DNA of 64,000 nt from Cinnamomum chago (GCA_038049695.1 CP142451.1:34518001-34582000), one strand, 5' to 3'. Positions 48,331-59,626 are shown, counted from the first letter of the stretch. Program-made: numbers and translations. Notes: generated by a model not told the origin, from the letters alone.

Positions 48331-49337
48331 TATATATAAATAAAATAAAATAAAATAAAAAAGCCTCTCTGAAGTTCATTTAGGAGAGGATTGAAGATCG
48401 ATTAGAGAGGAAAATAGCATAAAAAACAAAATAAAAAGAAAGAACCCAAAGAAAGAAGAAAGCTACCTGAAGTTCTAAGAGGAGAGAGTGGTGTGACTAG
48501 TGCAAGCCTATTCTTTGCTCGACCATAAGGTATTTGGAACATCCGAAAGGGATTTTAACCTCTCTGGTAGTTAAATTCTTTTATTTGCTTAAGTTTTCTA
48601 TTAAGGATTTTACAGGAAAAATTCTAAAATTTGGTCATTCCTCGTGAAAAGTCCCCACAGATTTTGCAACACAAACTCGGCCTTCCGGCCACTTATTTAT
48701 TTATTTTTTACACTTTTTTCTAAGCTACAACAACGTCACCCAAAAAATTTTAGGTGACGCTAGCATCGCTCCTCACGTCTTCTTCTTCCTCATCTCCTTC
48801 CTATTTCTCGATAACCCCACTCCATTTTTCACCCAACCCTACAGGTTTTCTACTATTCATATAGGCAGAAAAGCTGCGAATATAAGTCTGTGAATACAGG
48901 TTTACCCTGCCGAGCACCCTTTCTCTCTCTCTCTCGTTTTCTCATGGATGGGTCATCAGTTGAGGGTAAGCTCTACATGATAATGTACGAGCATAAGATT
49001 GTTATTGGAACCATCCATGTCATGTTTGCAATTTTTTCCTTTTCCGTCTTTTTCACTTTTCAAGATAAAATTTGAAAATATGAAAAGAAGAAGGAAAGAA
49101 ACTCTATGTTAGTCAACAATAATCTTTTTATAAAGCATGTGATAATATTTTTCCAAGATGATTGGGAGAAAAAGGAGTGGGGGAGATAGAGAAAATGATA
49201 AATAGGTGGGAGAAGAGGAAGAAACAAAGGGAGTTCTATGTTTTAAGAAAATAGTGTAAAGCAACGCTAGCATTGCTCTTATCAAACACGAGTGACGCTA
49301 TTGTCACACCCTTTAGCATTAAAAAAAAATGGAAGAG
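48331..49337. other. probable remnant of an older element, promoter side
   Basis: Begins TATATATAAATAAA followed by (AAAAT)n and purine-rich leader-like sequence to about 48520. That arrangement looks like the TATA/leader region of another LTR, split from its upstream part by LTR D. Around 48735-48775 and 49262-49310 the words GTGACGCTAGCATCGCTC and AACGCTAGCATTGCTC recur, a possible element boundary pair. No gene recognised. Confidence 0.35.
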
Positions 49338-49345
49338 GTCCTGAC

Positions 49346-50218
49346 CATGGTTTAAAAAATCGGCCGAGAAGTGAGATATCGGCTCGGCCCAGTTTCACAG
49401 TCATCTCGGCCCATCTCGGCCGAGATGACCATTATCTCGGTTTTTTTAATATCTCGGCCGATATATCGGCCGAGATGACCATTATCTCGATTTTTTTTTT
49501 TTTTAGATGAAGCATAGAGGTTTGTCACTTACTCACTTGTGTAATTGTGTTGTTTTCTTCATTTATAAGTTAGATCTATATACTTTCATGCTAGATCTAC
49601 TCATACACATGATTTTGAAATTTTTTTTCAATTTTTTTTATTTTCAGATTTTTTAATATTTGAATTATAATATATCATTTTTGGGGATTTCATCATAAAT
49701 ATGTTGTTTTAATGATTCATGATCATTGTATGGTGTGTAAATGATAGATCTACATACTTTTATGTTAGATCTATATATTTAGGATTTTGAAAATGATATT
49801 ATTAATTTTTGTTTTGCAAAAAATAATTGTTGTTACTTGTTAGGATATTTGTGATACCAAAGGCTTATTAATAGTATGTAGATGATATATCTACATCTAC
49901 TCATAGTCATAAATAATGTTTGCATTATATGAAATACTGGAAAAAAGACAGTGAACTGCGAGTCTGTAACACAGACAGGACTCATAACTTAAGGTGACCG
50001 AGATTTTGATTTATTGTTGTTACTAATGGAAAAAAATATAGTTTTCCAGCATTTTCTAATATTCTGGATTTTTTGGATATTTTTGCGAATTTTTTTGGAT
50101 TAAAAAAAAATTCACACCGCGATGACTGCGGCGGACCGATATCCGCGACCGATACCGATATCATATCGGTTTTTCGGCCCGGCCGATACCGCGACCGAGA
50201 CCGAGATTTTAAACCATG
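49346..50218. mobile_element. palindrome-rich hAT-like MITE, copy 2
   Basis: The ends CATGGTTTAAAA and TTTTAAACCATG are perfect inverted repeats. The 8 bp flanks GTCCTGAC are identical (49338-49345 and 50219-50226), a hAT-type signature. The left arm reiterates the palindrome ATCTCGGCCGAGAT; the right arm has ACCGATATC, GCGACCG and GGCCGATACCG words. The AT-rich core (AAATATCC, TTTTTTGGAT, TTTTCCAG blocks near 50040-50110) is the inverse of copy 1 (21720-21800), so the two are the same family in opposite orientation. Length 873 bp; no coding capacity. Confidence 0.85.
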
Positions 50219-50761
50219 GTCCTGACGGACCTCGTTTGTGCTGTACAGTCTGCGGGGACCCTTGTCACATCCCCCAAACCCAATTAAAGAATAAACAGGA
50301 TCCAGGGCGTGAAATCTAGGGCTAATTAAAATTTTCTGCCTTTTTAGCCCAAAGATCGTAAGTCCGCTGTGAGGATAATGCAATTAAAGCCTCATTTAAT
50401 ATCATAATTATGGAATTTATAATAAATCAAATCATCTTTAATACCAAAGCAAAGGGATACTTATTCACATTAATAATTATAGTTGAATCAAAGAACAAGT
50501 AAAACTAAACAAAGACAATTAGATTATTAACAAATGGCCATCCCAATATCCTAAACCATTTAAAGAACCATAAAGTCAATAATGAGAAAGGTCCAAGAGG
50601 AATAATAAATGAATAAAGACAAATCTAGTAGAAGTCCCATGTGTGTGTATCTCTCTCGTGCCAGGTAAGATGACGCTACTCTACGTCATCGACACGCCAC
50701 TCTCGCTCATCCTCAAAGGATTTCCTCACCTGTCTGCTCCTCGTAGTACTCACATGGGGTG

Positions 50762-52692
50762 TGATGAGTGTTAAATATTGTATATTTTACCCCTCATTAG
50801 TCCGAGTTTTATCAACATCTCATATGCATATCATTTACTCTACACGGAGATTTTATCCTTTTTTCACATTAACCGATTATTGGATTATCATCACTTATAA
50901 CTTCATTTTAACTCATAAAATAACGTTGTTTCTTTACATCATTGCATTGGACGCAAAATTCTTAGCGAAATTAGATACTCATTTGCATTCATATGAGTTC
51001 GAACGAGGAAGATATAAAGCGGCAAAGTTTTCATGCATAAATCCGATTATTTATATTCCACTTTTATATAATTTCTCTTGTGTAGGTGGACCCCGCGACT
51101 ACCCCAACTTTCCAACTAGTGTCCCAATGCATCAAGAAGAGATTTCAATAAAGAAGTTACATGAAGAAATCTTAGGACGAGTTAAAGAATTACAAAATAA
51201 GAGGAGAAAACTTTAAGAATAAAAGAACTCATTATCTAACACAAAGCAGTGCTTGGTGTATTGATTAGAGCTTGGGTGGGTATAACTTAGGTTATGGGTT
51301 TGAACCCCAATAATTGTATTTTTTTTTTACATAAAAAATATTTCATCCAACTCTAACCTCTCCACTAATCAAAAATCTATATGAAAGGATATGAGCCAAT
51401 CAAAAGCTTCCAAATTGAAGGACTACATAATACAAAAGGCACATATGTTTTTAGCTTTTGGAAGGAAATTTTGTTGGAACCAATCAAATTGAAGCAATCC
51501 ATCTAAAAGCAAATGAACCAATCAAAAGCCTCTAAGTTGCAACAAATCAAATGGATGGAAGCAATCCTTGTAAAAGGAAATGAGCCAATCAAATATCCTC
51601 AATATTTCTATAAATTGGATTGTATTTGTAGAGAGAAAATCTTTTGGCAAGTTAGTCTTTTAGCAATTTTATTTACCTTCTCTATATTTTTATATTGTAA
51701 TTCGATGCTTAAGTGTAACTAATCTAGAGAGAGTATGTAATTGAAGATCATTAATGAAGATTTGGAGATCTTTCTTGATGTTTAGTGGCTAAAGCTTTTG
51801 GATTAGGCTCTCCTTTTGAAGATAAGTAATGTGATTAGTTCAATTACATGCATGTTTTAGTTTAAATTCCCTACTTGTGCCTTGATTGATTAGTAGATTT
51901 TAGATCTAATTATGCAAATCTCTCTCATTTCTCATGCTCTATCTCTACATTTGATGCTTAGATAATCTCAATTGATACTTTGTAGTTGAATTAAGTTCTC
52001 TCACATAGCATGCTTTAGAGCCATTATTCTTGATCTTTTGTAACTTGATTTTGATGAATTATTGTTAGGGTAGCTAGATGATGATCTATGATCTTGGCTT
52101 TTGATTTTCTTTACTTTAACCTTCATTGTTATATCATCCAATCCAATTAGGCAAGAGATTGCTAATTGAATTGTAGATTTGGGGGTTGAATTAGAATATG
52201 CATTGGTTGGATTAATTACATACTTAGTGGATTTTTTATTATTATTAATTTAAATCCTTATTTGATTTGTTATTTTCATTTCTAGATTGTTAGATCTAGA
52301 TTTCACGTAACTTGTTTTAAAATCATACACATTTCACTCCACGTCTTTACATTAAATCTTCCATTTCCACCACCATTCGTCTACTAGTTTAGTGTAGTTT
52401 ATTAAATCTTGTTAATTTCATATTTTAGATTGTTAGTTAGAGTAGTTTAGTTGTAATTTAGTTTTATTTCACATTACAATTAGTTTAATTCTATTTTTCA
52501 CATATAGTTTAGTGGTGTTAAATTGTTCACTTCAATTGTCTACATTAGTTATATCTTAGTTCAATTCTACTTTAATTGGATTCATTGTTTGTTCCATCTT
52601 CTCTCCATGGGATTGATAATCCTAACTCTTTAGTCCTTTTTACTTGACGACACCGTAATCTTGCAGTTAAGTGTTGCACATCTTAGTGATTA
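50762..52692 (+). mobile_element. solo LTR F, nested in LTR E
   Basis: A 1,931 bp sequence starting TGATGAGTGTTAAATATTG. It ends GTGATTA, where the sister copy G has a proper CA end (GATCA). The 5 bp flanks are GGGTG (50757-50761) and GGGTA (52693-52697), one mismatch. A TATA-like TTCTATAAATTGG near 51607 precedes the leader. Relative to copy G it has an extra stretch in which GAGCCAATCAAA-type words repeat (51390-51600). It carries a GGGTTTGAACCCC word resembling a pol III B box. No coding domains. Confidence 0.75.
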
Positions 52693-53814
52693 GGGTATCT
52701 GCACATCATGGAACATAGTCCATGACGTGCTAAGCAATAGATAAGCAATGTATAAATAAATATATGTGTCTCAATATCAGAATAAAGATAAGTATATAAT
52801 CATGTGAATGCAAGAAAAATGAAGCTAAGCATAAAAGCATGAATAATAATAATCGGAATCAATGACAAGAAATCCTATCATCAACTAGTAATAACCACCA
52901 TCTACGTCGATTGCCCATCCCGATGTCCGAGTAACCGGCTCATCTATGAATCCCCAAACTGCAGTTGGTCATGACATGCAATGCTTCCCATGATGGATCC
53001 TATTGTGGTCGGATAAAAGTAATGAAGTGGTGTTTGACACAAGAATCAAGACAAACAAATCTGGCTAGTTCATTATACAAGATCGTACTCATAGGGATTA
53101 TCTTATTCGAGCCACATACAAGACAAGTCCAAACCATTGGATAATCCCTTAGATTCTAGCCACACATGTTTATCAAGTACATGATACAAGGCCCTAGGGT
53201 ACACTCTAAGTTTGGTCCAAGTCGTAATTCTACATGGGTTATGTTTCATAGTTAGTTAAGTATTTTTTCCCAAGTGAGTGTGCAAGGAAACCATATCAAT
53301 GGATATAATCACAAGTCAAGGATGAAGTTACAATCCAAACTTAGGCAAGTGTTGTCATCCTTGTACCATACATGATCTAACGGAGTACGTGTGAAAATTG
53401 AGTCAATGATGCTTCTAAGAATGAATCCTTTGTATACAATCAATCATGTTAAAAATCATTTGTCTCAGTTCTATATGCATTCGGTTAAACCATGCATAAT
53501 ACACGGACACCTAGACAATCGTCGAAGCACATCAAGCCATGTGCTTCAATCTCATTCCCCATTAATGGTCATGTGAGAGTGTTCAAAGGATCCAACATCT
53601 ACGGCTCAAACTTAAGTTAACAGTCTCTTTTCCCAAAGACAGGGTCGATTTATTAATCTAAATGTCTACCTTATTTCTCCATCTCTAATCGTTATGAAAC
53701 ATTAGCCATTAGACTCTTATGTCTCGAGGGCTTTACAACGTTATATAGAACATAGAAATCCAACGGTTCGATTAAAAGTTATGGTTATTTGAATTTGTAA
53801 AATTCTGCCACAAT

Positions 53815-53965
53815 ACACCATCCGATCTATTAGACAGAAGGTCCGGTCGATTGGATCTCGGACACCTCCCAGTTAGCTACAGTTGCCTCTATCCGATCGA
53901 TCGGACATCGGACGACTTCCAGTTAAGTGTACTATTCCCTGTCTGGTCGATTGGACAGCGAACAG
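53815..53965. repeat. palindrome cluster E (CCGATCGATCGG-related) within LTR E
   Basis: One full TCCGATCGATCGGA near 53890, with diverged relatives CGGTCGATTGGA (53844) and TGGTCGATTGGACAG (53943) and the half-site CCGATCTATTAGA (53820). Fewer and more decayed words than in C or D, at the comparable LTR position. Confidence 0.7.
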
Positions 53966-54592
53966 TAACCTCCGATTTGAATTTTCGCCCTTTTCTTCCT
54001 TTGGCCATTCCAATGGCTAAACCTGCACAAATTGAGCCTCCATGCTCCCCCATCAATTGCATTCATCACAATACATCTAATCTAACAAATTAAAATATCT
54101 AGGGCTTACCAATTAAGCAATTATGCCAACCAAATCAAATCCTAATCTAACATGTTAAATCCTAGATCAATCCCAGATTCAAGCTTCGAATTTGGGTAAT
54201 ATTCTAGCAAATAATTATTAATAATCAAAATCATACATGCATAATTAATCATACAATGTATATCTACTTGCTTCACCCAAGAAGAAGAAGAAAATTGGGG
54301 AAAAGTGGAGGAGAAGAACCCTTCTACACAGAAAACCACCAATCTACCCACAAAAAGCTCACAACGAAACCTAGAACACAAAGGAGAAGAAAGAGAAACG
54401 AGAAAATCACGTACAAGCCTAAATCTAAGTAGAAGGAGTGAAGATTGGGAAAGATGATGGTAGGAAAAGCTTACCAAACTTAAATCAATGGAGAGAGACA
54501 TTAGGAAGGAAGAAAATGGGCGGTTTGGATAAGTGAGTCGGGCTCCCTTTGACTGGTATCCAGGCTTGAGAAGATGAAGAAGAAAGAGGAGG

Positions 54593-56700
54593 ATGATGCT
54601 GGTTTCTTTTTGGTTGCAAAGAGTGAGAGGAGTCGTCAATCATGGACTACTAATCCAACTAGGTTCTTTGAAACTTGAAGCATATACAAATATGAATTAT
54701 GCTACAAGTTCCTCTAATCGTCGATCCACTGGCGGATATTGCATCTATCTTGGTTATAATTCTATTTTTTGGAGCGCCAAGAAGTAATCAATTGTCTCTA
54801 GGTGATCGACACTTATATGTGCAACATTTAACTACAAGACTATGGTGTCGTCAAGTAATAAAGCACTAAAGAGTCCATATTATCAATCACACGGAGAGAG
54901 AATGGAACAAGCGATGAATTCAATTAAAATAGAATCGAACTAAGATATAGCTAATATGGACAATTAAAGTAAACAATTAAAACTATTAAACTATGCAATG
55001 TAAACAATTAATTAACAATCTAAAATATGAAGTTAATAAGAACTAAGCTAATCAAACAAGCTATACTAAACTAGTGGATGAATGGTGGTGGAAATAGAAA
55101 ATTTAAGGTGAAGATGTGGTGTGAAATGTGTAGGATTTTAAAACAAGTTATGTGAGATATGTATCTAACAATATAGAAGTGAAAATAATAAATAAAATTA
55201 ACAACAATCAAAATAAAAGATTAGGTAATCCAAAATCCACTAGGTATGTAATTAATTCAAACGATACATGTTCTAATTCAACTCGCAAATTTACAATCTA
55301 ATTAGTAATCTCTTGCCTAATTGGATTGGATGATATAGCAATGAAGATTAAAGTAAAGAAAATCAAAAGCTAAGATCTTAGATCATCATCTAGCTACCCT
55401 AACAATAAATCATCAAAATCAAGTTACAAAAGATCAAAGATAAGGGCTCTAGAGCATGCTATGTGAGAGAACTTAATCTAACTACAAAGCATCAATTGAG
55501 ATTATCAAAGCATCAAGTGTAGAGATAGAGCATGAGAAATGAAAGAAATTAGCAAAATTAGATCTAAAATATACTGATCAATCAAGGCCCAAGTAGGGAA
55601 TTTAAACTAAAATATGTATGTAATTGAACCAATCACATTACTTAGCTTCAAAATGAGAGCCTAATCTAAGAGCTTTAGCCAATAAATATCAAGAAAGAGC
55701 CTCAAATCTTCATTAATGATCTTCAATTACACACTATCCTTTCTAGAGTAGTTACAAAGAAGCTCCTAATTACAATCTAAAATTATAGAGAATGTAAAAT
55801 AAAATTGCTAAAAGATTAACTTGCCAAAATATATATTTTTTTTGCCAAATGATTTTTTTTTTCACTCTACAAATACATTCCATTTGATTTGGAGGCTTTT
55901 CATTGGATCATTTGTAATTGTTGGGGTTTGAACCCATAACCTATTTCATACCAATTCAAGCTCTAATCAATACACCAACCAATCCTTTTGTGTTAGAAAA
56001 TGAGTTCTTTTTTCCTTAAAGTATTCTCCTCTTATTTTGGAATTCTTCAACTCTTCCTAAGATTTCTTCATGTAATTTCTTTATTAAAATCTCTTCTTGA
56101 TGCCTTAGGACACTAGCCAGAAGATTGGGGTAGTCGCGGGGTCCACCTACACAAGAGAAATTACGTAAAAATGCACTATAAATAATTGGATTTATGGATG
56201 ATAATCCGATAATCCGTTAATGTGATAAAATGATAAAATATCCGTATAAAGCAAATGATATGCATATGAGATGCTGATAAAATTCGGACTAATGAGGGGT
56301 AAAATATGCAATATTTAACACTCATCACTAGGTTCAGCACTGAGTTTGAATATCGCCAACTGGAACACACATCCGCTGAAACTTCATGGGTGCAAATTTT
56401 GTTTAAAGATCTCCGTAATTATCTCTCCATAATTCCTCTGATTTGGTGCGACAATACTAGTTCTATTACTCTTGCATCTAATCTAGTATTTCATGCTCGC
56501 ACCAAACACTTAGAGGTTTAATCATCATTATTTTCATGAGAAAGTTGACTGCAAGGAACTTGATGATAGATGTATTAACATTGTTGATCAATTAGTGGGC
56601 ATATTTACCAAAGGCCTCACCTCGGCTTGTTTTAAAATGTTGAGATTCAAGCTAGTGATCCATTCATGACCCACTTGCTTGTTGGGGAGTAACGGAGATA
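54593..56700 (+). pseudogene. Ty1/copia RNase H fragment, interrupted by LTR G
   Basis: The C-terminal end of a copia polyprotein. Left piece (54593-54797): VVNHGLLIQ, GSLKLEAYT, SSSNRRSTGGYCIYLG, FWSAKK, then a stop where Q is usual, and IVS. Right piece (from 56333): STEFEYRQL, HTSAETSWVQ, LIWCDNTSSITLASN, VFHARTKHLEV, then a stop and frame change, with FHEKV, VDQLVGIFTKGL-like remains to about 56680. A GGGGAG purine stretch near 56695 is probably the polypurine tract before a decayed 3' LTR. Removing the insert and one CTAGG rejoins VSR-F-STEFEYR in frame. Truncated upstream and dead. The tRNA primer, integrase and reverse transcriptase regions are absent. Confidence 0.85.
54803..56327 (-). 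mobile_element. solo LTR G, inserted in the copia RNase H
   Basis: A 1,525 bp sequence with TG...CA ends (TGATCGACAC and CACTCATCA) and perfect 5 bp flanks CTAGG (54798-54802 and 56328-56332). Read on the minus strand it is the same LTR as F: TGATGAGTGTTAAATATTG start, GTTGCACAT near the end. It lacks about 400 bp present in F, including the CTATAAA box. The tRNA-like GGGGTTTGAACCC word is kept (about 55923). Confidence 0.9.
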
Positions 56701-57186
56701 AGGATAAGGATGGTAAAAATGCACCCATATTAGCTAGTATATCAACACAAAGTTGGCTGCCAACCAAAACAGACCATTACCATTAATACTCTATCCATAA
56801 ATAACAAGTGCAGATTTTTATATATCTTTAAGATTCCATGATGAAAGGGAGTCGTACATTTATATCTATCTATTCTTAATAAATATAAAATCTAATCTTT
56901 TAATATTTTAAGATAAAATTATGAACATGAACACTTATAATAGATTTAAATTCAACAGTGTTGCTAAACGTGATTCACTTGATTCCATTCCTTGAAAAAA
57001 AAAAAAAAACAATTATGATGTTAACCACACAAGTGGCACATAGCATATTTTCAACATAATAGTTTAACTTTTTACGTTGCCAGATATGTCCTATAACAGC
57101 CTCAACACAATTTAAACTAAAAAAAAAAAACCAGCCTTGGCATAATCCCAATTCTCATAGGTGGAAGTGCATGGCTGGGGGTGCTG
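56701..57186. other. decayed copia 3' LTR and gene-free flank
   Basis: From about 56700 the sequence probably continues into the 3' LTR of the copia fragment, but no end could be fixed. Oligo-A runs at about 56996-57009 and 57119-57130. No gene seen. Confidence 0.3.
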
Positions 57187-57195
57187 AATTTTTTT

Positions 57196-58521
57196 AGGGC
57201 ATTAGGCGACAGGTCCCTGAACATTTGATTTTATGGCCTTAGATCCACACTCTCTTTTCATAATGTGGTAGGTCTTTTTTCCAAATTTGAAGATCTAAAA
57301 TGTCCAAGTTGCCATTTCTTTAAAAGCTCTTATCCATTTAAAAATAAATCATATCCCATGATTAGTCGGATATGTCATTAATAATGGCTAGCTACTATTT
57401 AATTGGCCACGATTAATGAAAATCCCATTATTGAGATTTTGAAATAAATTTTAAAACAAACACAAATAAAATTCAAAAGACGCAAATAAATTTCAAAATA
57501 ACGCAACTTAGTTTCAAAAAATGTAAATAAAATTTCAAAACATGCAAATAAATTTGAAAAGACGCAAATAAATTTCAAAACACACAAATAAAATTAAAAA
57601 ACACAAATAGATTTCATAAAACGCAAAGAAATTTGCCAAACAACTCAAAAAGATTTGTTTAAAAACTCAATTAAAAATTTCAAAATGGAGATAAATTTGT
57701 TAGAAACTTAAATAAATTTTTCAGAAACTCAGACAAATTTTTCCGAAACTCAGATAAAGATAAATTTGCCAAAAACTCAGATAAATTTGCAAAAAAACTA
57801 AAATAAATTTATTTGAGTTTTTGTCCAGGTAATCAGAGTTTTTGGGAAATTTATCTGAGTTCTTGGCAGATTTACTTGAGTTTCTTAGAAACTCTGATAA
57901 ATTTTCTCAACTTAGATAAAATTTTCAGAAGAAGAAGCCTGCTGCTATGTGCTAGGCTTCTGCTAATGGGTCAAAACAAAACAACTCAGAAAATGAAACA
58001 ACAAATTTTTCTTCCAAACTACTTATCTTCCAAAAGCCCCACAAAAAAAATAAAATTGAAACAGACTTACATGAAACGGAAAAAGGAAAGAGGCAAAGAC
58101 AGTAATGGGTTTTTGTGTTATGCAGAACATGTTGCCGGAGAAGACCCGGACTGGTCGCGTTTCCATTGCCGGGCTGTCGCCATTGTGGCTGGTGTAGTTG
58201 GCCGACTTTGATTTGCAAAGCTCTTTGGTGAAGTCCCTCGTTCTTAGAGAAGAAGACGAAAGGGGTTCTCTGGGACAACAGAGAATGAGATGGAACTTGG
58301 CTTAGGAATGAGTGAGAAAGGAAGATTTAAAATTTTAAAATTCAAAGTTTTATGCTCAAACCGTTGAAAGGGGCAAATTAGTCATGAAAATATATAATGT
58401 GGCATACTAGGGACCTCTCACCAAAATATCTCCAGCTGTATGGACTATAGACATTAAAGAAAAAGTTGTTGGACTGGAGGCCCTAGAAGACTGTGCTTAG
58501 GGACTTGTGGCTAATTTACCC
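57196..58521. mobile_element. Mutator-like element with inverted AT-rich repeats
   Basis: The left end GGGCATTAGGCGACAGGTCC and the inverted right end GGGTAAATTAGCCACAAGTC are about 75% alike. The 9 bp flanks are AATTTTTTT on both sides (57187-57195 and 58522-58530), though with an extra base on the left and a low-complexity site. Inside, 57440-57910 is a degenerate (CAAATAAATTTCAAAA)n array. A GC-richer part near 58120-58260 looks exon-like, but its origin is unknown. Confidence 0.55.
57440..57910. repeat. degenerate short tandem array that inverts on itself
   Basis: Units of roughly 18-22 bp. CAAATAAATTTCAAAA variants run to about 57660, then AAACTCAGATAAATTT variants to about 57790. From 57800 the inverse (AAATTTATCTGAGTTTTTGG) follows to 57905. 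The junction near 57800 makes a long imperfect hairpin. Confidence 0.75.
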
Positions 58522-58530
58522 AATTTTTTT

Positions 58531-59600
58531 TAAAATTTGCATAAACCCCTTATATAGAATATAAAGATTTTTTTTTTAGATTGTACATGATGACCCCTCT
58601 ACGAATTTTTCAAAATCATAGTGGCCTTTAAGGCAAAACTCTTGCTTCTACCCATGTTGATTATATCACAAAATTAGGAACAACGTAAGAGCAATGCCAA
58701 ATCCATATGGAATTTACCTGGCTCCTCCTGCGCCCAAAGGGATTATTCCGGCCGAAACACCTTCTGTCTTAAAAAAAAGGAGAAAACTACAAAAAAAAGG
58801 ACTATAGATGACCACTAACCAAAAGAGGTACCCATAGTTTTTATCCAATAGAACCGGTATTCCCGCCATAATATTCATTTTTTTGCCTTTTTTTAATAGG
58901 TGATGTCGTCGTTGCTTAATGTTGAGAGTTAGTGTCGACGTCGTCGCTAATTCGTCAATTCTGCATTTTTTCCGACCTTTATCATCTGCGATTACCGATT
59001 TTCTGTACCAAAATGAACCAGAACAAAACTCTCACCCAACATTGAATATTCCTTGTGGAGGTTGTTGATCTCCATTAACGAGGTAGGCATAGCAAAGTTT
59101 GACATTCTTTCATGCGTTATCTACTATAGAGCCTGAGTTTCATGTTTACTTTTCGAGAAAAGTTCATTGATATATAATTTATTCATTTGATCATCTTTGT
59201 GATATGATTAATTTTGGGTGGCTAAATCATTAAGGTATGGACCTTTTGAGGAAGGAGGAAAAGAAACCACTTGAGAAAGGGGGAAAACTATGGGAGGAAG
59301 AAGGGGAAAAATGAGGTTCTGTTGCGATTTATATGGGTTTGAATGCGAATACGTCATCACATGTTTAAATCTTGAATTAAAAAAAAAACGAAAGTGATCA
59401 CAGGTAACTACTTCTGTGTCATATTGACTAATGACATGCTTTTGGTGGCTAACTAGGATCATTTTTTGGGTAACTACTTCCGTGTCATATTGACTAATGA
59501 CATGCTTTTGGTGGCTAACTAGGATCTTTTTTTGGTAGCTTTTTCAAAAAAATAAAAAAAATTGCAAAATGGAATTGAGATAGTATTATTTAGGGCTGAC
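58531..59600. other. intergenic region before NTF2
   Basis: No gene recognised. It includes a tandem duplication at 59403-59534 and short GTCGTCG words near 58905-58945. The right end grades into the NTF2 promoter. Confidence 0.4.
59403..59534. repeat. 66 bp tandem duplication upstream of NTF2
   Basis: Two adjacent units, GTAACTACTTCTGTGTCATATTG... and the same from 59470 (period 66), through GACTAATGACATGCTTTTGG to TAACTAGGATC. There are only one or two differences, so it is recent. It ends about 210 bp upstream of the NTF2 start codon. Confidence 0.9.
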
Positions 59601-59626
59601 CCAAATCCGACCTGACCCATTCAACA

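Larger units (their letters stand above)
50263..54590 (-). mobile_element. truncated LTR E interrupted by LTR F
   Basis: Starts TGTCACATCCCCCAAACCC, matching the leftward-facing LTRs A and D. Its sequence resumes after the insert at 50762-52692: the flanking TCGTAGTACTCACATGGGG joins TATCTGCACATC, comparable to the TCCGAGTACTCGGGGTC region of D. Near 54300-54560 it has a leader-like purine-rich segment (CT in its own sense), but the upstream part with TATA and TGTGAG end is missing where copia sequence begins (about 54593). No target duplication can be tested. Confidence 0.65.

Noticed and set aside
51240..51320. tRNA gene
   Set aside because: Only a B-box-like word; no cloverleaf can be drawn, and it recurs inside LTR copies.
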